Shown piece after piece: positions 26,992 to 36,412 of a stretch of 58,204 nt of DNA. The position numbers and the translations under genes were made by a program. Below the pieces are notes generated by a model that saw only the letters and a list, made by a program, of their open reading frames with translations, was not told the origin of the DNA and did no database searches. Origin of the DNA: Liquorilactobacillus mali (GTDB lineage Bacteria; Bacillota; Bacilli; Lactobacillales; Lactobacillaceae); contig NZ_JQAR01000012.1 of the NCBI RefSeq assembly GCF_001437155.1, positions 1 to 58,204 of the forward strand, given 5' to 3'. Each line of letters starts with the position of its first letter. Within the stretch, counting starts at the first letter, position 1.

Positions 26992-28241
26992 CTGATGGCT
27001 CCATCCGCATAGATTGGATGTGCATCCGTCAATGCCTTCACCTTTTTTGCAACCTCGTGCAGTACATCTGAGTCTTCCGGTGTTCCTAATACTTTTACGA
27101 TCAGCTTTGCAACTTCTATTGCATCACCCTCATCAAAGCCACGACTGGTAATTGCAGCAGTTCCTACACGGATTCCACTGGTCTTGAATGGACTCAATGT
27201 TTCAAATGGAATTGAATTTTTGTTAACCGTAATGTTGACTGAATCTAACAATTTTTCAGCCTGTTTACCATTTAGCCCAAAACCTAGTACATCGACTAAA
27301 ATCAAATGATTATCAGTCCCACCAGAAACTAAGCGTGCCTTATCATCATTCTCAAATACGTCTGCCATTGCTGCCGTATTTGCAATAACCTGCTTGCAAT
27401 ATTCCTTAAAACTAGGATCAAGCGCTTCTTTGAATGCTGCCGCCTTGCCTGCAATCACATGCTCTAACGGACCACCCTGCGTTCCAGGAAAAATTGCACT
27501 ATTGATTTTCTTAGCCAATTCTTCATCATTTGTCAGAATCATCCCACCGCGAGGTCCACGCAATGTCTTATGTGTTGTGGTAGTTGTTATGTCAGCATAT
27601 GGCACTGGACTAGGATGCAGACCAGCCGCAACAAGTCCAGCAATATGTGCCATATCAACCATGAGTTTTGCTCCAACTTCATCTGCAATTTTTCTAAACT
27701 TTGAGAAATCGATTATTCTCGAATAAGCACTTGCTCCTGCAACAATCAGCTTTGGTTTATGTTTCTTGGCTAATTCTAGAATTTCATCATAATCAAGCAT
27801 TTCAGTATTCTTATCCACACCATATCCAACAAAATTATATGTTTTACCGCTAAAATTAACGGGAGAACCATGAGTCAAATGTCCTCCTGCAGCTAAGTCC
27901 ATTCCTAAAACAGTATCTCCAGGTTGAATCATAGCCAAATATGCTGCTGCATTTGCCTGTGAACCTGAGTGCGGCTGTACATTGGCAAATTTTGCTCCAA
28001 ATAATTTCTTAGCACGTTCAATTGCTAAACTCTCGACAACATCTATGTACTCGCATCCACCGTAATATCGCTTTCCTGGATATCCTTCCGCATACTTATT
28101 AGTTAGTACACTTCCTTGGGCGGCAAGCACAGCCTTTGACACAATATTCTCAGAAGCAATCAACTCCAAATTTCCTTGTTGTCGTTTTTCTTCAGCATCA
28201 ATTGCCTGCCATAATTCTGAATCAAATTCTTTGTAATCCAT
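26988..28241 (-). CDS. glyA: Serine hydroxymethyltransferase
   Basis: This 417-residue PLP enzyme converts serine and tetrahydrofolate to glycine and 5,10-methylene-tetrahydrofolate in the cytosol. The PLP lysine is Lys225 in [35 protein letters not shown] and [11 protein letters not shown] are all intact. Length is normal. It heads a two-gene unit with the deformylase-like gene and has a possible -10 TACAAT 40 nt upstream of its start (28273-28278). Confidence 0.96.
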   Translation of the reverse strand: MDYKEFDSELWQAIDAEEKRQQGNLELIASENIVSKAVLAAQGSVLTNKYAEGYPGKRYYGGCEYIDVVESLAIERAKKLFGAKFANVQPHSGSQANAAAYLAMIQPGDTVLGMDLAAGGHLTHGSPVNFSGKTYNFVGYGVDKNTEMLDYDEILELAKKHKPKLIVAGASAYSRIIDFSKFRKIADEVGAKLMVDMAHIAGLVAAGLHPSPVPYADITTTTTHKTLRGPRGGMILTNDEELAKKINSAIFPGTQGGPLEHVIAGKAAAFKEALDPSFKEYCKQVIANTAAMADVFENDDKARLVSGGTDNHLILVDVLGFGLNGKQAEKLLDSVNITVNKNSIPFETLSPFKTSGIRVGTAAITSRGFDEGDAIEVAKLIVKVLGTPEDSDVLHEVAKKVKALTDAHPIYADGAIR

Positions 28242-28325
28242 CAGCCAATCATCTCCATTCTTGTCTGTTATTGTACCATAGCAAAAAGATTTTGAACGAG
28301 GTGAGATATAAGTTGCTAAAAATTT

Positions 28326-28354
28326 GCTTTAGACCGAAGAATCAGGTTTAAAGC
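28326..28354 (-). terminator. Terminator after the GNAT gene
   Basis: On the minus strand GCTTTA-AACC and GGT-TAAAGC form a stem followed by AAATTTTT. It separates the GNAT gene from glyA. Confidence 0.65.
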
Positions 28355-28376
28355 ACACATTTTATACTCAACTCTT

Positions 28377-29021
28377 CTATATAATATTGCCTTCATACAA
28401 ATAATATATCTCGGGATTCTTATGTGGCTTCCCGTCTTTATCTTTCCAGAAGAAGTTCTTTTGGTTAACTCGATGTAATCCCTTATGATCATAAAATCTA
28501 AAGTTGGACGAATTATCGGTAAACAAATAAAAATTTTTCACATTCAAGTTTTGTAGATAATCATAAAAATGTTTGTATAATTTACCCCCGATGCCTAGCC
28601 CTTGGTATCCTTCTTTAACAATCAATAAGTTCAGAGCTCCACCATATTTCTTCCCACTTAATGCCAGCAGTTCTTCATCAATATTCATAGTTTCCATATA
28701 TTGTGCAAAAATATAATTCTTATCTTCGAATCCTGCTAACTGTAACAATGCTTTTAACTGTCGCCTCTGCCAAACATATTGCAATCTTGACCATTGCTCA
28801 TGACTTGTAGCAACTATTCCTGCGACCTTATTATCAATTACTGCCACAAAAACATCATCCGATGCGACTAATAAATCACATAAGAAAAACTCTGCCATTG
28901 GCTTGACCAAGGGTTTTTCAATCCATTCACGATAATCCCATGTCTCTATGACCATTTCTAAAACTTCTTGATAGTCTGTATCTGCCATTTTTCTATAAAC
29001 AATTTTTTCTCTCATCTTCAA
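28377..29021 (-). CDS. GNAT-family N-acetyltransferase
   Basis: This 214-residue protein has the acetyl-CoA-binding motif as IVKEGYQGLGIGGKLYKHF near residue 134 (Q/RxxGxG/A form), preceded by the beta-strand GALNLLIV and followed by the NFYLFTDNSSNFRFYDHKGL substrate-side segment. It acetylates an unknown small molecule or protein. The START region (KIVYRKMADTDYQEVLEMV) is typical. It is monocistronic, divergent from efp. Confidence 0.85.
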   Translation of the reverse strand: MKMREKIVYRKMADTDYQEVLEMVIETWDYREWIEKPLVKPMAEFFLCDLLVASDDVFVAVIDNKVAGIVATSHEQWSRLQYVWQRRQLKALLQLAGFEDKNYIFAQYMETMNIDEELLALSGKKYGGALNLLIVKEGYQGLGIGGKLYKHFYDYLQNLNVKNFYLFTDNSSNFRFYDHKGLHRVNQKNFFWKDKDGKPHKNPEIYYLYEGNII

Positions 29022-29152
29022 ACTCCCTAAGTATTTAAGCTAATTCCTGTATTCTATCGTACCGTAAAACTCACGAAAGACAAAATACTTGCCGCTTTAT
29101 TTATAATATTTTCCCCTTACTACCTATTTTCATAATGTCCTAACACTCTTTA

Positions 29153-29161
29153 TGCTATACT
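29153..29161 (+). promoter_or_regulatory. Extended -10 promoter of the efp leader transcript
   Basis: TGCTATACT is an extended -10 element, with no good -35. Transcription would start near 29168, giving an untranslated leader of about 125 nt before efp that contains the small leader frame. Confidence 0.5.
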
Positions 29162-29205
29162 GAGGGTAGAATATAAAATAATAAAAATAATTGGTGGAAT
29201 TAATA

Positions 29206-29271
29206 ATGACGCATCGCGTTTTCGCTCTATCACTTGCACCACCTTTTTGGATTAACAATCCTATAATATAA
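29206..29271 (+). CDS. Putative Pro-Pro leader peptide upstream of efp
   Basis: This 21-codon frame starts at ATG 29206, 8 nt after GGTGG (29193-29197), and ends TAA at 29269-29271, 22 nt before the efp start. It encodes an SLAPPFWINNP core, so a Pro-Pro pair followed by Phe-Trp. EF-P relieves ribosome stalling at such sequences. The two Pro codons (CCACC, 29239-29243) are complementary to the leader's own GGTGG and are followed by TTTTT. A small hairpin GGATT-AAC-AATCC (29249-29261) follows. It may link efp expression to EF-P activity. Translation is not proven; the frame could be chance. Confidence 0.5.
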   Translation: MTHRVFALSLAPPFWINNPII

Positions 29272-29293
29272 AAAATACAGAGGGGTCATACAA

Positions 29294-29851
29294 ATGATAG
29301 AAGCAATTGGATTAAAGGTAGGAATGATTTTTGAAAAGAATGGTAAACTCATAAAAGTACTTGAAACTAATCATCACAAACCTGGTAAAGGCAACACAGT
29401 TATGCAGATGAAGCTGAACGATATTCGTTCGGGCTCTATTGTTCAAACTACTATGCGTCCTACAGAAAAAGTTAAATTAGCAGTAATTGATAAGAAGAAT
29501 GCTCAATTCTTATACAAGCAAGATAGTATTGTTTTCTTTATGGATTTAGATACCTATGAACAATATGAACTACCTGCTCAACTAATTGAGGCGGAAAGTA
29601 AATACTTAATCCCTGATTTACAAGTCCAATTAAACTTTTGCGGCAATGAATTGATTGGAATTGATTTGCCGACAACTGTTGAAATGACAGTTGTTGAAAC
29701 AGAACCAAACATTAAAGGAGCCACAGCTGCTAATGGCGGAAAACCTGCAACAATGGATACAGGACTTATCGTCACCGTTCCAGATTTCATAAAAAATGGT
29801 GAAAAGTTAATTATTAGTACTGTAAATGGAACATATAAGCAAAGAGCTTAA
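29294..29851 (+). CDS. efp: Translation elongation factor P
   Basis: This 185-residue protein has the three beta-barrel domains of EF-P at normal length. The loop that is post-translationally modified reads HHKPGKGNT, with the key Lys32. IRSGSIVQTTMRPTEKV and PTTVEMTVVETEPNIKGATA are family blocks. It binds the ribosome between P and E sites and promotes peptide-bond formation at polyproline. GAGGGG precedes the ATG. Lactobacilli often have two efp genes; this one stands alone rather than beside accBC/nusB, so it may be the second copy. A Pro-Pro leader frame lies upstream. Confidence 0.95.
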   Translation: MIEAIGLKVGMIFEKNGKLIKVLETNHHKPGKGNTVMQMKLNDIRSGSIVQTTMRPTEKVKLAVIDKKNAQFLYKQDSIVFFMDLDTYEQYELPAQLIEAESKYLIPDLQVQLNFCGNELIGIDLPTTVEMTVVETEPNIKGATAANGGKPATMDTGLIVTVPDFIKNGEKLIISTVNGTYKQRA

Positions 29852-29912
29852 GGTTTTTACCAATAACATCCCACTCTTACCTGCTTTAATAGGTTACAGT
29901 ATCAGCACAAAA

Positions 29913-30065
29913 AAGGACTAGATCAAAAGTTAAATTTTGATCTAGTCCTTTTTTTCAGATAACCGTGTTCCATAAGTCAAATTTATCCTTTTACCCCAAC
30001 TTACTCACAGCAAAAAATCTTATGCTGCAAACTCTTGTTAGTTTTCAAATTTGATCTTCGTACAT
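29913..30065 (+). repeat. Dispersed intergenic palindromic element, copy 6
   Basis: A perfect 16-bp stem AAGGACTAGATCAAAA / TTTTGATCTAGTCCTT (29913-29950) with a 6-nt loop and a T-run of 8 is followed by the diverged tail: AACCGTGTTCCATAAGTCAAA and CACAGCAAAAAATC. It separates the convergent efp and nucleotidase genes, and is a good bidirectional terminator. Confidence 0.75.
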
Positions 30066-30108
30066 TATACAATCATTTCTTTTTTGATAATCCCCCATAA
30101 AAATCTGG

Positions 30109-31668
30109 TCATTTAATGATTTTCAGATTATTAGGCTGCACCGCTTTAATCACTTTGTGCTCCCTCAAGTACTTGGCAATTAGCTTTGGCATATCATCTT
30201 CGTACACACGTATACTTTTATCCATACTAAACATTGGATACTCACCACCGCCAACAGCTCGATACTGGCTGATAGCAACATCGATTTTATCAGTGTCTTC
30301 AAGTACCCGATTATGATACAGAATTCTAGCGACCCGCTGTCCCAAAGGCTTGGTTAAATCAAAAGTGTAATCTATTCCAGAATAATAATCATAATTATAT
30401 AATTGGGGCTTAACTACATTATGTCCATTTGTCATACTTATTGAACCATCTGTCTGGAGTTCAAAAAAGCTGGCACACCGCTCAAGTGCCGCCTTCAAGT
30501 CAGCACCGCTAATTCGTTCAACTACCAAAGTGTTTGGATAAACATAGCTGTTCAAGATATCACGTACGGTAATTTGAGCATCGTAACCGCTAACCTCATC
30601 ATTAAATAGTGCAGAACCTGCAACATCTGTTCCTGTAGCATCCATCTGAATGCGATTAATCAAATCCAAGTACGCATGTCCATACAGTCTTGCATCCACA
30701 TGATCATGAATATGCATATCACCCTCAACAGTCGCCACTGGCACATCTAGCCAATCCTCAACATCGTGTTGCCAATCAATTAGAAGGGATTCTAGCGCTT
30801 TATTTACTGGTTGCTCAGTTGTATTAATAAGCTCGGCACTCGAGCTTATAATTTTTTTATCATTGTCCAACTCTATTACAATCTGTCCTACATTTTCGGC
30901 GCGATATCCGGGCTGAGTCGTTGGAACTCCATTAACAAGTTGAGCTATTTTTCTGTGTTGATGACCTGTCACTAGTGCATCGATTCCTGGTACTTCAAAA
31001 AGCAGTGCGTATCCTTCATTTTCACCTGTCAGCCTTTCAGTCGGTTTGCCGCTTTCCAAATCTTTTTCAAAACCACCATGATATGCAACCACGACTACGT
31101 CTGCTTGTTTTTTTAGAATTGGGACATATTTCTTTGCTGTTTCGAGAGCAGAACAAAAAGTTAGTTTCTCAATATTTTCTGCTTTTTCCCAATGCGGAAC
31201 GTACTGAGTAGTCAAGCCCAAAACTGCAACCTTTATTCCTGCTTTTTCAATTATTCGATATGGTTGATCGATAATGGACTGTGCTTTTGCTCCAACGATA
31301 TTTGCACCCAGAATCGGATACTCTTTATTTTCCCAAGTTTTCTTAATATACACTAGACCATAATTAAATTCATGATTTCCCAAAACACCAACATCTGCAC
31401 CCAAGAAATTCATCATTTGACAATACTTTTGATTGTATTTTTTTGTTTCCCTTGTTTGATAAGTATACTCAGACATGGGAGAACCTTCTATAAAATCTCC
31501 ATTTTCAATATATATAACAACTTCATCATTAGCCGTTTTTTCTTTAATTTTCTTAATAACCTGTGCTGCTTTCAGATAGCCAAATGGATGATAGTCTGTC
31601 CTATTGCTAAAATCAGTTGGGTAAATGTAACCGTGTACATCACTTGTTGAGAGAATCTTAACTTTCAT
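30109..31668 (-). CDS. Bifunctional metallophosphatase / 5'-nucleotidase
   Basis: This 519-residue protein has an N-terminal calcineurin-like phosphoesterase domain (STSDVHGYIYPTDF, ENGDFIEGS, LGNHEFNYG, VVAYHGG, VTGHQHR) and a C-terminal 5_nucleotid_C domain (residues 300-500). It has no signal peptide or anchor, so it is cytosolic, unlike UshA-type cell-surface nucleotidases. Likely substrates are nucleoside monophosphates or 2',3'-cyclic nucleotides, for purine salvage. It is monocistronic. Confidence 0.88.
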   Translation of the reverse strand: MKVKILSTSDVHGYIYPTDFSNRTDYHPFGYLKAAQVIKKIKEKTANDEVVIYIENGDFIEGSPMSEYTYQTRETKKYNQKYCQMMNFLGADVGVLGNHEFNYGLVYIKKTWENKEYPILGANIVGAKAQSIIDQPYRIIEKAGIKVAVLGLTTQYVPHWEKAENIEKLTFCSALETAKKYVPILKKQADVVVVAYHGGFEKDLESGKPTERLTGENEGYALLFEVPGIDALVTGHQHRKIAQLVNGVPTTQPGYRAENVGQIVIELDNDKKIISSSAELINTTEQPVNKALESLLIDWQHDVEDWLDVPVATVEGDMHIHDHVDARLYGHAYLDLINRIQMDATGTDVAGSALFNDEVSGYDAQITVRDILNSYVYPNTLVVERISGADLKAALERCASFFELQTDGSISMTNGHNVVKPQLYNYDYYSGIDYTFDLTKPLGQRVARILYHNRVLEDTDKIDVAISQYRAVGGGEYPMFSMDKSIRVYEDDMPKLIAKYLREHKVIKAVQPNNLKIIK

Positions 31669-31855
31669 ATGTCTAAACCGTCTTTCTCCTCAGTCTTTCT
31701 AGGAGTAAATCAACTAGGATAGTTTATTTTCAGCAAAACAATTTAAGCAGTTCCATTATATATGATCCATTTTATAAAAACATTTTTTAATTAATTCATT
31801 CAATAAAATAACATGAAAATTTCTTTGGTAATTTAATTCAACAGGTATCTCACTT

Positions 31856-32695
31856 TTAGATTTTTGTATCTGAAATAATAGTCTCATGATCCATAATCTT
31901 GCTTAACCGTTCGCGATTCTCAGCAATCAGCAGCAGAAAGATTGTCTCTACAGCTGTCATTGCAGCGACCCGCGAAAAATAATACTCCGATTGCAAGATT
32001 CTTTGTCTAACTGCGGTACGCAAATGAATATCTGCCTCCAATGCGATTGGTGAGTCATTGCGATTGGTAATTGCAATGACTTTCATACCTTGTTTTTTAG
32101 CCACTTCTATTTGCTTTAGCAAAGACTTGGACTCACCTGAATTTGAGATAACCATCAATACATCCTTATTAGTCAAATTAAGGGTTTGACCTATAGAAGT
32201 CTGCCACGATTCTGAACAAATCGATAAAATCCCAATCTGATTAAACCGATAAGCTGCATCTGCAACAACAGGAAAAGTATTACCCTCTGCCGCAATCTGT
32301 AAGATATTTGCATTCTGAATTAATCTCATGATTTTTTTAATAGTTGGAGTGGATACACTATTCAGTGTATTAGTAATCTCGGCATTCTTATTATCCCTAA
32401 TGTTAGCGATTGCCTGTTGAATATTATCAATATTGATAACTTTGTAGTAACTAGACTCATCATCGGAGACCTTTGCTAATTCAATCTTCAATTGATGAAA
32501 CCCAGATAGCTGCAAATTTTTGCAAAAGCGTGAAACGGAGGCTTCGCTGACAGCCGCTTTAGCTGCAAGCTCCGAAATTGTATAATTCACTGCATTTCCA
32601 GGGTTCTTCAAAATAACCTGTGCAATTTTTTTGTCGGTCTGGGTCATAGCACTCAAGTTACTATATATTGTATCAACTACATTTTCGCTACTCAT
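31856..32695 (-). CDS. MurR/RpiR-family transcriptional regulator
   Basis: This 279-residue regulator has an N-terminal RpiR helix-turn-helix (TISELAAKAAVSEASVSRFCKNL) and a C-terminal SIS sugar-phosphate-binding domain (GNTFPVVADAAYRFNQIG, MVISNSGESKSLLKQIEVAKK). It senses a phosphorylated sugar and controls catabolic genes. Its neighbours are a truncated EIIA and, in the other direction, an RpiA homologue and Gfo/Idh dehydrogenase, which are likely targets. Confidence 0.88.
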   Translation of the reverse strand: MSSENVVDTIYSNLSAMTQTDKKIAQVILKNPGNAVNYTISELAAKAAVSEASVSRFCKNLQLSGFHQLKIELAKVSDDESSYYKVINIDNIQQAIANIRDNKNAEITNTLNSVSTPTIKKIMRLIQNANILQIAAEGNTFPVVADAAYRFNQIGILSICSESWQTSIGQTLNLTNKDVLMVISNSGESKSLLKQIEVAKKQGMKVIAITNRNDSPIALEADIHLRTAVRQRILQSEYYFSRVAAMTAVETIFLLLIAENRERLSKIMDHETIISDTKI

Positions 32696-32749
32696 TAATC
32701 TCAGTCCTCCAAATAACTATATAAAATAGAATTAATTATATAGTATCAT

Positions 32750-33040
32750 TTATTCTTTGAAAAGCGCTATTTTTTTTGGCCTCCAAATACCATAAATTGT
32801 CCCGGCTACAGCCGCTTCTTTTACCGCCCCATTTCTAGCATGAGCCATTGCAATTCCCTCACCAATTCCTGTTGTTGCTTCCTCCTCACGTTTAAAAATA
32901 TCTTGTTCAAAAAGTTTTCGATCACTAATTATGCCTTTTACAAAAAATGAATTAACCATTTCATGTAATGCATCTTCCTTGGTTTTTGCTTTTAGATCCA
33001 TAATCATGATATCTTTTTTTAATATATTTACTATATCCAT
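32750..33040 (-). pseudogene. Truncated PTS fructose-type EIIA domain
   Basis: This 96-residue product follows the EIIA(Fru/Mtl) pattern to about residue 76, including the phospho-accepting His67 in GIGEGIAMAHARNGAVKEAA, then ends in an unrelated tail (GTIYGIWRPKKIALFKE). The family is usually about 150 residues, so roughly the last third of the fold is missing. No remaining EIIA coding sequence is visible up to the regulator gene 54 nt on. The EIIB and EIIC parts are absent. It looks like the remnant of a deleted sugar PTS operon, though a truncated expressed product cannot be excluded. Confidence 0.7.
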
Positions 33041-33226
33041 TTTGAAATCCTCTTTCTTATTTTTTTATTTAGTGAAAATAATTACAACCAAAATGTAAAC
33101 GATTTTTATAAAAAAGTCAACATTCAATTTAAAGTGTTGACAAATAAATTTTCACGTAATACTATGTTGCTGTAAATTAATTTCATAAATATATTTTTTA
33201 TAAAAAAAATAAATGAGGTGATTAAG

Positions 33227-33895
33227 TTGATACCAGTAATTAAACAGGCACTCACACAGATCAAACAAAATATGAATATAAGTTTAGGGGGTGGAAGCAA
33301 TGTTGCCAATCTTGCTAATGCTCTTGCAGTAAAACCTGATTTGAATCTAACTATTTGTACTCCGTCTGAACTCACCAGAAAACATTGTGAATCGCTCGGA
33401 ATGACAGTTACAGATACTCATGAAATCAAACATCTCGATCTTGCCTTTGATGGATGTGATTCGCTCGACACAAATCTTAATGCTTTAAAGAGCAATGGCG
33501 GTATTCACTTATTTGAGAAAATCAATGCTGAATTGGCCGATAAATATATTATTTTGGCACCATTGCAAAGAGTAACAAAATTACTCAACCCCGAGGTACC
33601 GCTCACACTTGAAATAGTCGATGCTGCAAAAATAACGGTATTGCAGCAAATTGAAAAATTAAATCTGAAAGGCAGTATTAGGAGTGCAAATGATATTGCA
33701 GGTTATGTAAGGACACCCTTGGGCAATCTCTTGGTAGACTGTTATTCAAGTGACTGGAGTAACATCTCTGAGATTAACTCCGTGATTTCACAACAAAATG
33801 GGGTTATTGCAACTTCTTTTTTTGAAAATCTAGTAACACTTGGTTTAACTTTTGATGAAAATGGAAAAGTTCATGAATTTAGAAAGGAAGATTAA
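33227..33895 (+). CDS. rpiA: Divergent ribose-5-phosphate isomerase A homologue
   Basis: This 222-residue protein aligns with RpiA but with altered motifs: the phosphate loop GxGTGST reads SLGGGSNVANL, the catalytic DGADE reads DGCDSLD (both Asp kept), and KGGGGALLREK reads KSNGGIHLFEKIN (Lys and Glu kept). The start is TTG at 33227, 6 nt after GAGGTG; an upstream GTG at 33218 sits within the ribosome site. It probably isomerises a sugar phosphate other than, or in addition to, ribose-5-phosphate. One nt separates it from the dehydrogenase gene, so they are coupled. Confidence 0.75.
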   Translation: MIPVIKQALTQIKQNMNISLGGGSNVANLANALAVKPDLNLTICTPSELTRKHCESLGMTVTDTHEIKHLDLAFDGCDSLDTNLNALKSNGGIHLFEKINAELADKYIILAPLQRVTKLLNPEVPLTLEIVDAAKITVLQQIEKLNLKGSIRSANDIAGYVRTPLGNLLVDCYSSDWSNISEINSVISQQNGVIATSFFENLVTLGLTFDENGKVHEFRKED

Positions 33896-33896
33896 T

Positions 33897-34877
33897 ATGA
33901 CAAAATATAATTGGGGCATGATTGGTACTGGCTGGATTGCACATGAAATGGCTGACGCGTTGAATGATGTTAACGGTGAGGTTTATGCTGTTGCTGATGT
34001 TAACAAAGAAATGTTGGAAAAATTTGCGTCAGAAAAGAATATTAAGAAAACATATACTGATGCAAATGAAATGATCAACAATACTGATATCGATGTAATC
34101 TATATTGCTACTCCACACACATACCATTACCAATATATCAAGGCGGCTCTAGAAGCTGGCAAACACGTATTCTGCGAAAAGGCAATTACTGTTAACGCTA
34201 AACAGTTCGATGAAGTCGAGGCTCTCGCAAAAGAAAAGAACCTGATTTTAACCGAAGGACTCACCTTATATCACATGCCTGTTTTCGCTCAAGTAAAAGA
34301 ACTTATCGCTGCTGGTAAGTTAGGCGATATCAAATTGGTACAAGTGAACTTTGGAAGTTTGAAGGACTATGACCCTAAAAATCGTTTCTTCAATAAAGAC
34401 CTCGCAGGTGGAGCGTTATTAGATATCGGAGGTTATGCAACTGCATTTGCAAGGACTTTCTTAACCAGTCAACCAAATACAACCTTAACAACAGTTAAAT
34501 TCTTTGAAACCGGTGTCGATGAACAATCTGGTATCATCTTGAAAAATGATCAAGAACAATTAGCCGTGATGGCATTATCAATGCGCGCAAAGCAACCAAA
34601 ACGTGGTGTTGTTTCCGGGACAAAGGGATATGTTGAAATCAATAACTACCCTCGTGCTACAGGTGCTGAAGTCACATATACTGCAGACGCTCATGAACAA
34701 GCCACTGAGGTTTTGACGGCCGGTGATGATAACCAAGCATTGCGCTATGAAGTCCGCGATATGCAACGGTATATTGATAATGGTCATGATGATGGCCAAC
34801 TCGCAATTTCACGAGATGTTGCTCATATTCTGGATAGCGTCCGCAATGCTTGGGGAATGAAATATCCATTTGATTAG
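33897..34877 (+). CDS. Gfo/Idh/MocA-family oxidoreductase
   Basis: This 326-residue NAD(P)-dependent dehydrogenase has the Rossmann motif GMIGTGWIAHEMADAL (residues 6-21) and the second motif VFCEKAITVN where the family has EKP; the Pro is Ala here. The C-terminal beta-sheet domain is complete (GGALLDIGGYATAFA). Such enzymes oxidise or epimerise sugars and inositols. The start at 33897 has AAGGAAG 6 nt upstream. It is co-transcribed with the RpiA homologue; together they suggest catabolism of an unusual pentose or sugar acid. Substrate unknown. Confidence 0.88.
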   Translation: MTKYNWGMIGTGWIAHEMADALNDVNGEVYAVADVNKEMLEKFASEKNIKKTYTDANEMINNTDIDVIYIATPHTYHYQYIKAALEAGKHVFCEKAITVNAKQFDEVEALAKEKNLILTEGLTLYHMPVFAQVKELIAAGKLGDIKLVQVNFGSLKDYDPKNRFFNKDLAGGALLDIGGYATAFARTFLTSQPNTTLTTVKFFETGVDEQSGIILKNDQEQLAVMALSMRAKQPKRGVVSGTKGYVEINNYPRATGAEVTYTADAHEQATEVLTAGDDNQALRYEVRDMQRYIDNGHDDGQLAISRDVAHILDSVRNAWGMKYPFD

Positions 34878-34952
34878 AAGAAGTTGTAAAATGTAAAAGC
34901 TCAAATACCAATAAGAGTCTCTTATAATAAGGCCTTTATTAAGGGGTTTATT

Positions 34953-34981
34953 TTGACAATAAAATGTTGCTGTGTTAAATT
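34953..34981 (+). promoter_or_regulatory. Promoter of the NADH oxidase gene
   Basis: TTGACA (34953-34958) and TAAATT (34976-34981) are spaced by 17 nt and lie 26 nt ahead of the GTG start. A short palindrome ATAAGAGTCTCTTAT near 34910 upstream may terminate the previous gene. Confidence 0.65.
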
Positions 34982-35007
34982 ATTCCCAGAAATTGGGGGT
35001 AATTAGT

Positions 35008-36387
35008 GTGAAGAAAAAAGTTGTCATTGTCGGTGCTTCTCATGGTGGTCATCAGTCTATTCTTGAACTGCTCAGTCGCTATAAGGACGTCGATATTACA
35101 TTATTCGAAGCGGGAGATTTTATTTCATTTATGTCCTGTGGTATGGAATTATACTTGGAAAATAGTGTAACTAATGTTAATGATGTACGTAATTTCAGGT
35201 CTGAAAGTTTCCCACAAGAAAATGTCCATATTTTAAATAATCATGAAGTAACTAAGATAAATAGCGATAAAAAAACTGTTTCGGTTACTGATTTAAAAAG
35301 TGGCAAGAGTTCTGAAGAATCTTACGATAAGTTGATTCTCAGTTCTGGTGTAACTCCCAAGTCCTTACCAATACCTGGTAAAGAACTAGAAAATGTTTTC
35401 TTGATGCGTGGCTATGATTGGGCAACAAAAATAAAGGCTAAATTAGAAGACCCTAGTGTTAAGAATATTACAGTTGTTGGTGCCGGCTACATTGGTGTTG
35501 AGGCCGCTGAAGCTGCTACCAAAGCTGGAAAACACGTAAATCTTTTGGATGTTATTGACCGCCCTTTAGGAACATATCTTGATTCTGAATTAACAGATAT
35601 TATCAGCAAACATTTAGCAGAAAATGGTGTTGAAGTTCATACTGGGGTTAAAATATCAGAATACAGTGGGCAAAATAATAAGGTTCAAGCTGTTAAAAGT
35701 GATCAAGGAGATTTCCCAAGTGATGTAGTTATCCAAGCTGCTGGGATCCAACCTAACACTGATTGGTTAAAAGGAACAGTCGATCTTGATGATCGCGGTT
35801 GGATTAAAAATGACGAATATCTCAGAACTAACCTTCCTGACGTATATGCAATTGGTGATGCAACATTAGCATATTCAGTCGCTGCAAGTAAAAAAATTCC
35901 GGTAGCATTGGCTACTGTTGCTCGTCGTGAGGCTCGTTATTTGGTAAAACACATTTTTGAAAAAACTCCATCCGTTCCTTTTCCAGGAATAGTTGGTTCA
36001 TCTGCTTTGAGTGTCTTTGATTATCACTTCGCGCAAAGCGGGTTAAATAGTTTTACTGCAGGGCGTGCAGGTGTTGAAATAGCTGGTTCTTTCTATGAAG
36101 ATACCCTACGTCCAAGTTATGTACCTGAGGATAAGGGAAATACCAAAGTTTACGTAAAACTTTTCTTCAATCCAGAAAGTCATCTTCTCCTTGGTGGTGC
36201 GGTATTATCAACATATGACATAACTGCTCAAGGAAACGTTCTAGCGCTTGCCATTCAACATCAGTTAAAATTAGAAGATCTGGCTGAAGCCGATTTCTTC
36301 TTCCAACCTGGTTTTGATCGCCAATGGAGTTTGCTTAACTTGGCTGCTCAACATGCATTAAATGAAGTAGAATTCACAAGAAAATAA
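35008..36387 (+). CDS. NADH oxidase / CoA-disulfide reductase family flavoenzyme
   Basis: This 459-residue FAD enzyme has the redox-active Cys44 in SFMSCGMELYL, equivalent to Cys42 of water-forming NADH oxidases, and the NAD motif TVVGAGYIGVEAAEA near residue 153. The first FAD motif reads VGASHGGH (GxxHxG), also typical. DVYAIGDATLAYS forms the second FAD segment. It reduces oxygen to water with NADH, regenerating NAD+; CoA-disulfide reduction is the alternative. The GTG start at 35008 has GGGGGT 7 nt upstream. It has its own promoter. Confidence 0.88.
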   Translation: MKKKVVIVGASHGGHQSILELLSRYKDVDITLFEAGDFISFMSCGMELYLENSVTNVNDVRNFRSESFPQENVHILNNHEVTKINSDKKTVSVTDLKSGKSSEESYDKLILSSGVTPKSLPIPGKELENVFLMRGYDWATKIKAKLEDPSVKNITVVGAGYIGVEAAEAATKAGKHVNLLDVIDRPLGTYLDSELTDIISKHLAENGVEVHTGVKISEYSGQNNKVQAVKSDQGDFPSDVVIQAAGIQPNTDWLKGTVDLDDRGWIKNDEYLRTNLPDVYAIGDATLAYSVAASKKIPVALATVARREARYLVKHIFEKTPSVPFPGIVGSSALSVFDYHFAQSGLNSFTAGRAGVEIAGSFYEDTLRPSYVPEDKGNTKVYVKLFFNPESHLLLGGAVLSTYDITAQGNVLALAIQHQLKLEDLAEADFFFQPGFDRQWSLLNLAAQHALNEVEFTRK

Positions 36388-36412
36388 TTAATATTTAGTT
36401 TGTATAAAAAAT

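Noticed and set aside
33094-33107. Catabolite-repression (cre) site TGTAAACGATTTTT
   Set aside because: Only 12 of 14 consensus positions and the conserved CA end is missing; one such match is expected by chance in AT-rich DNA.
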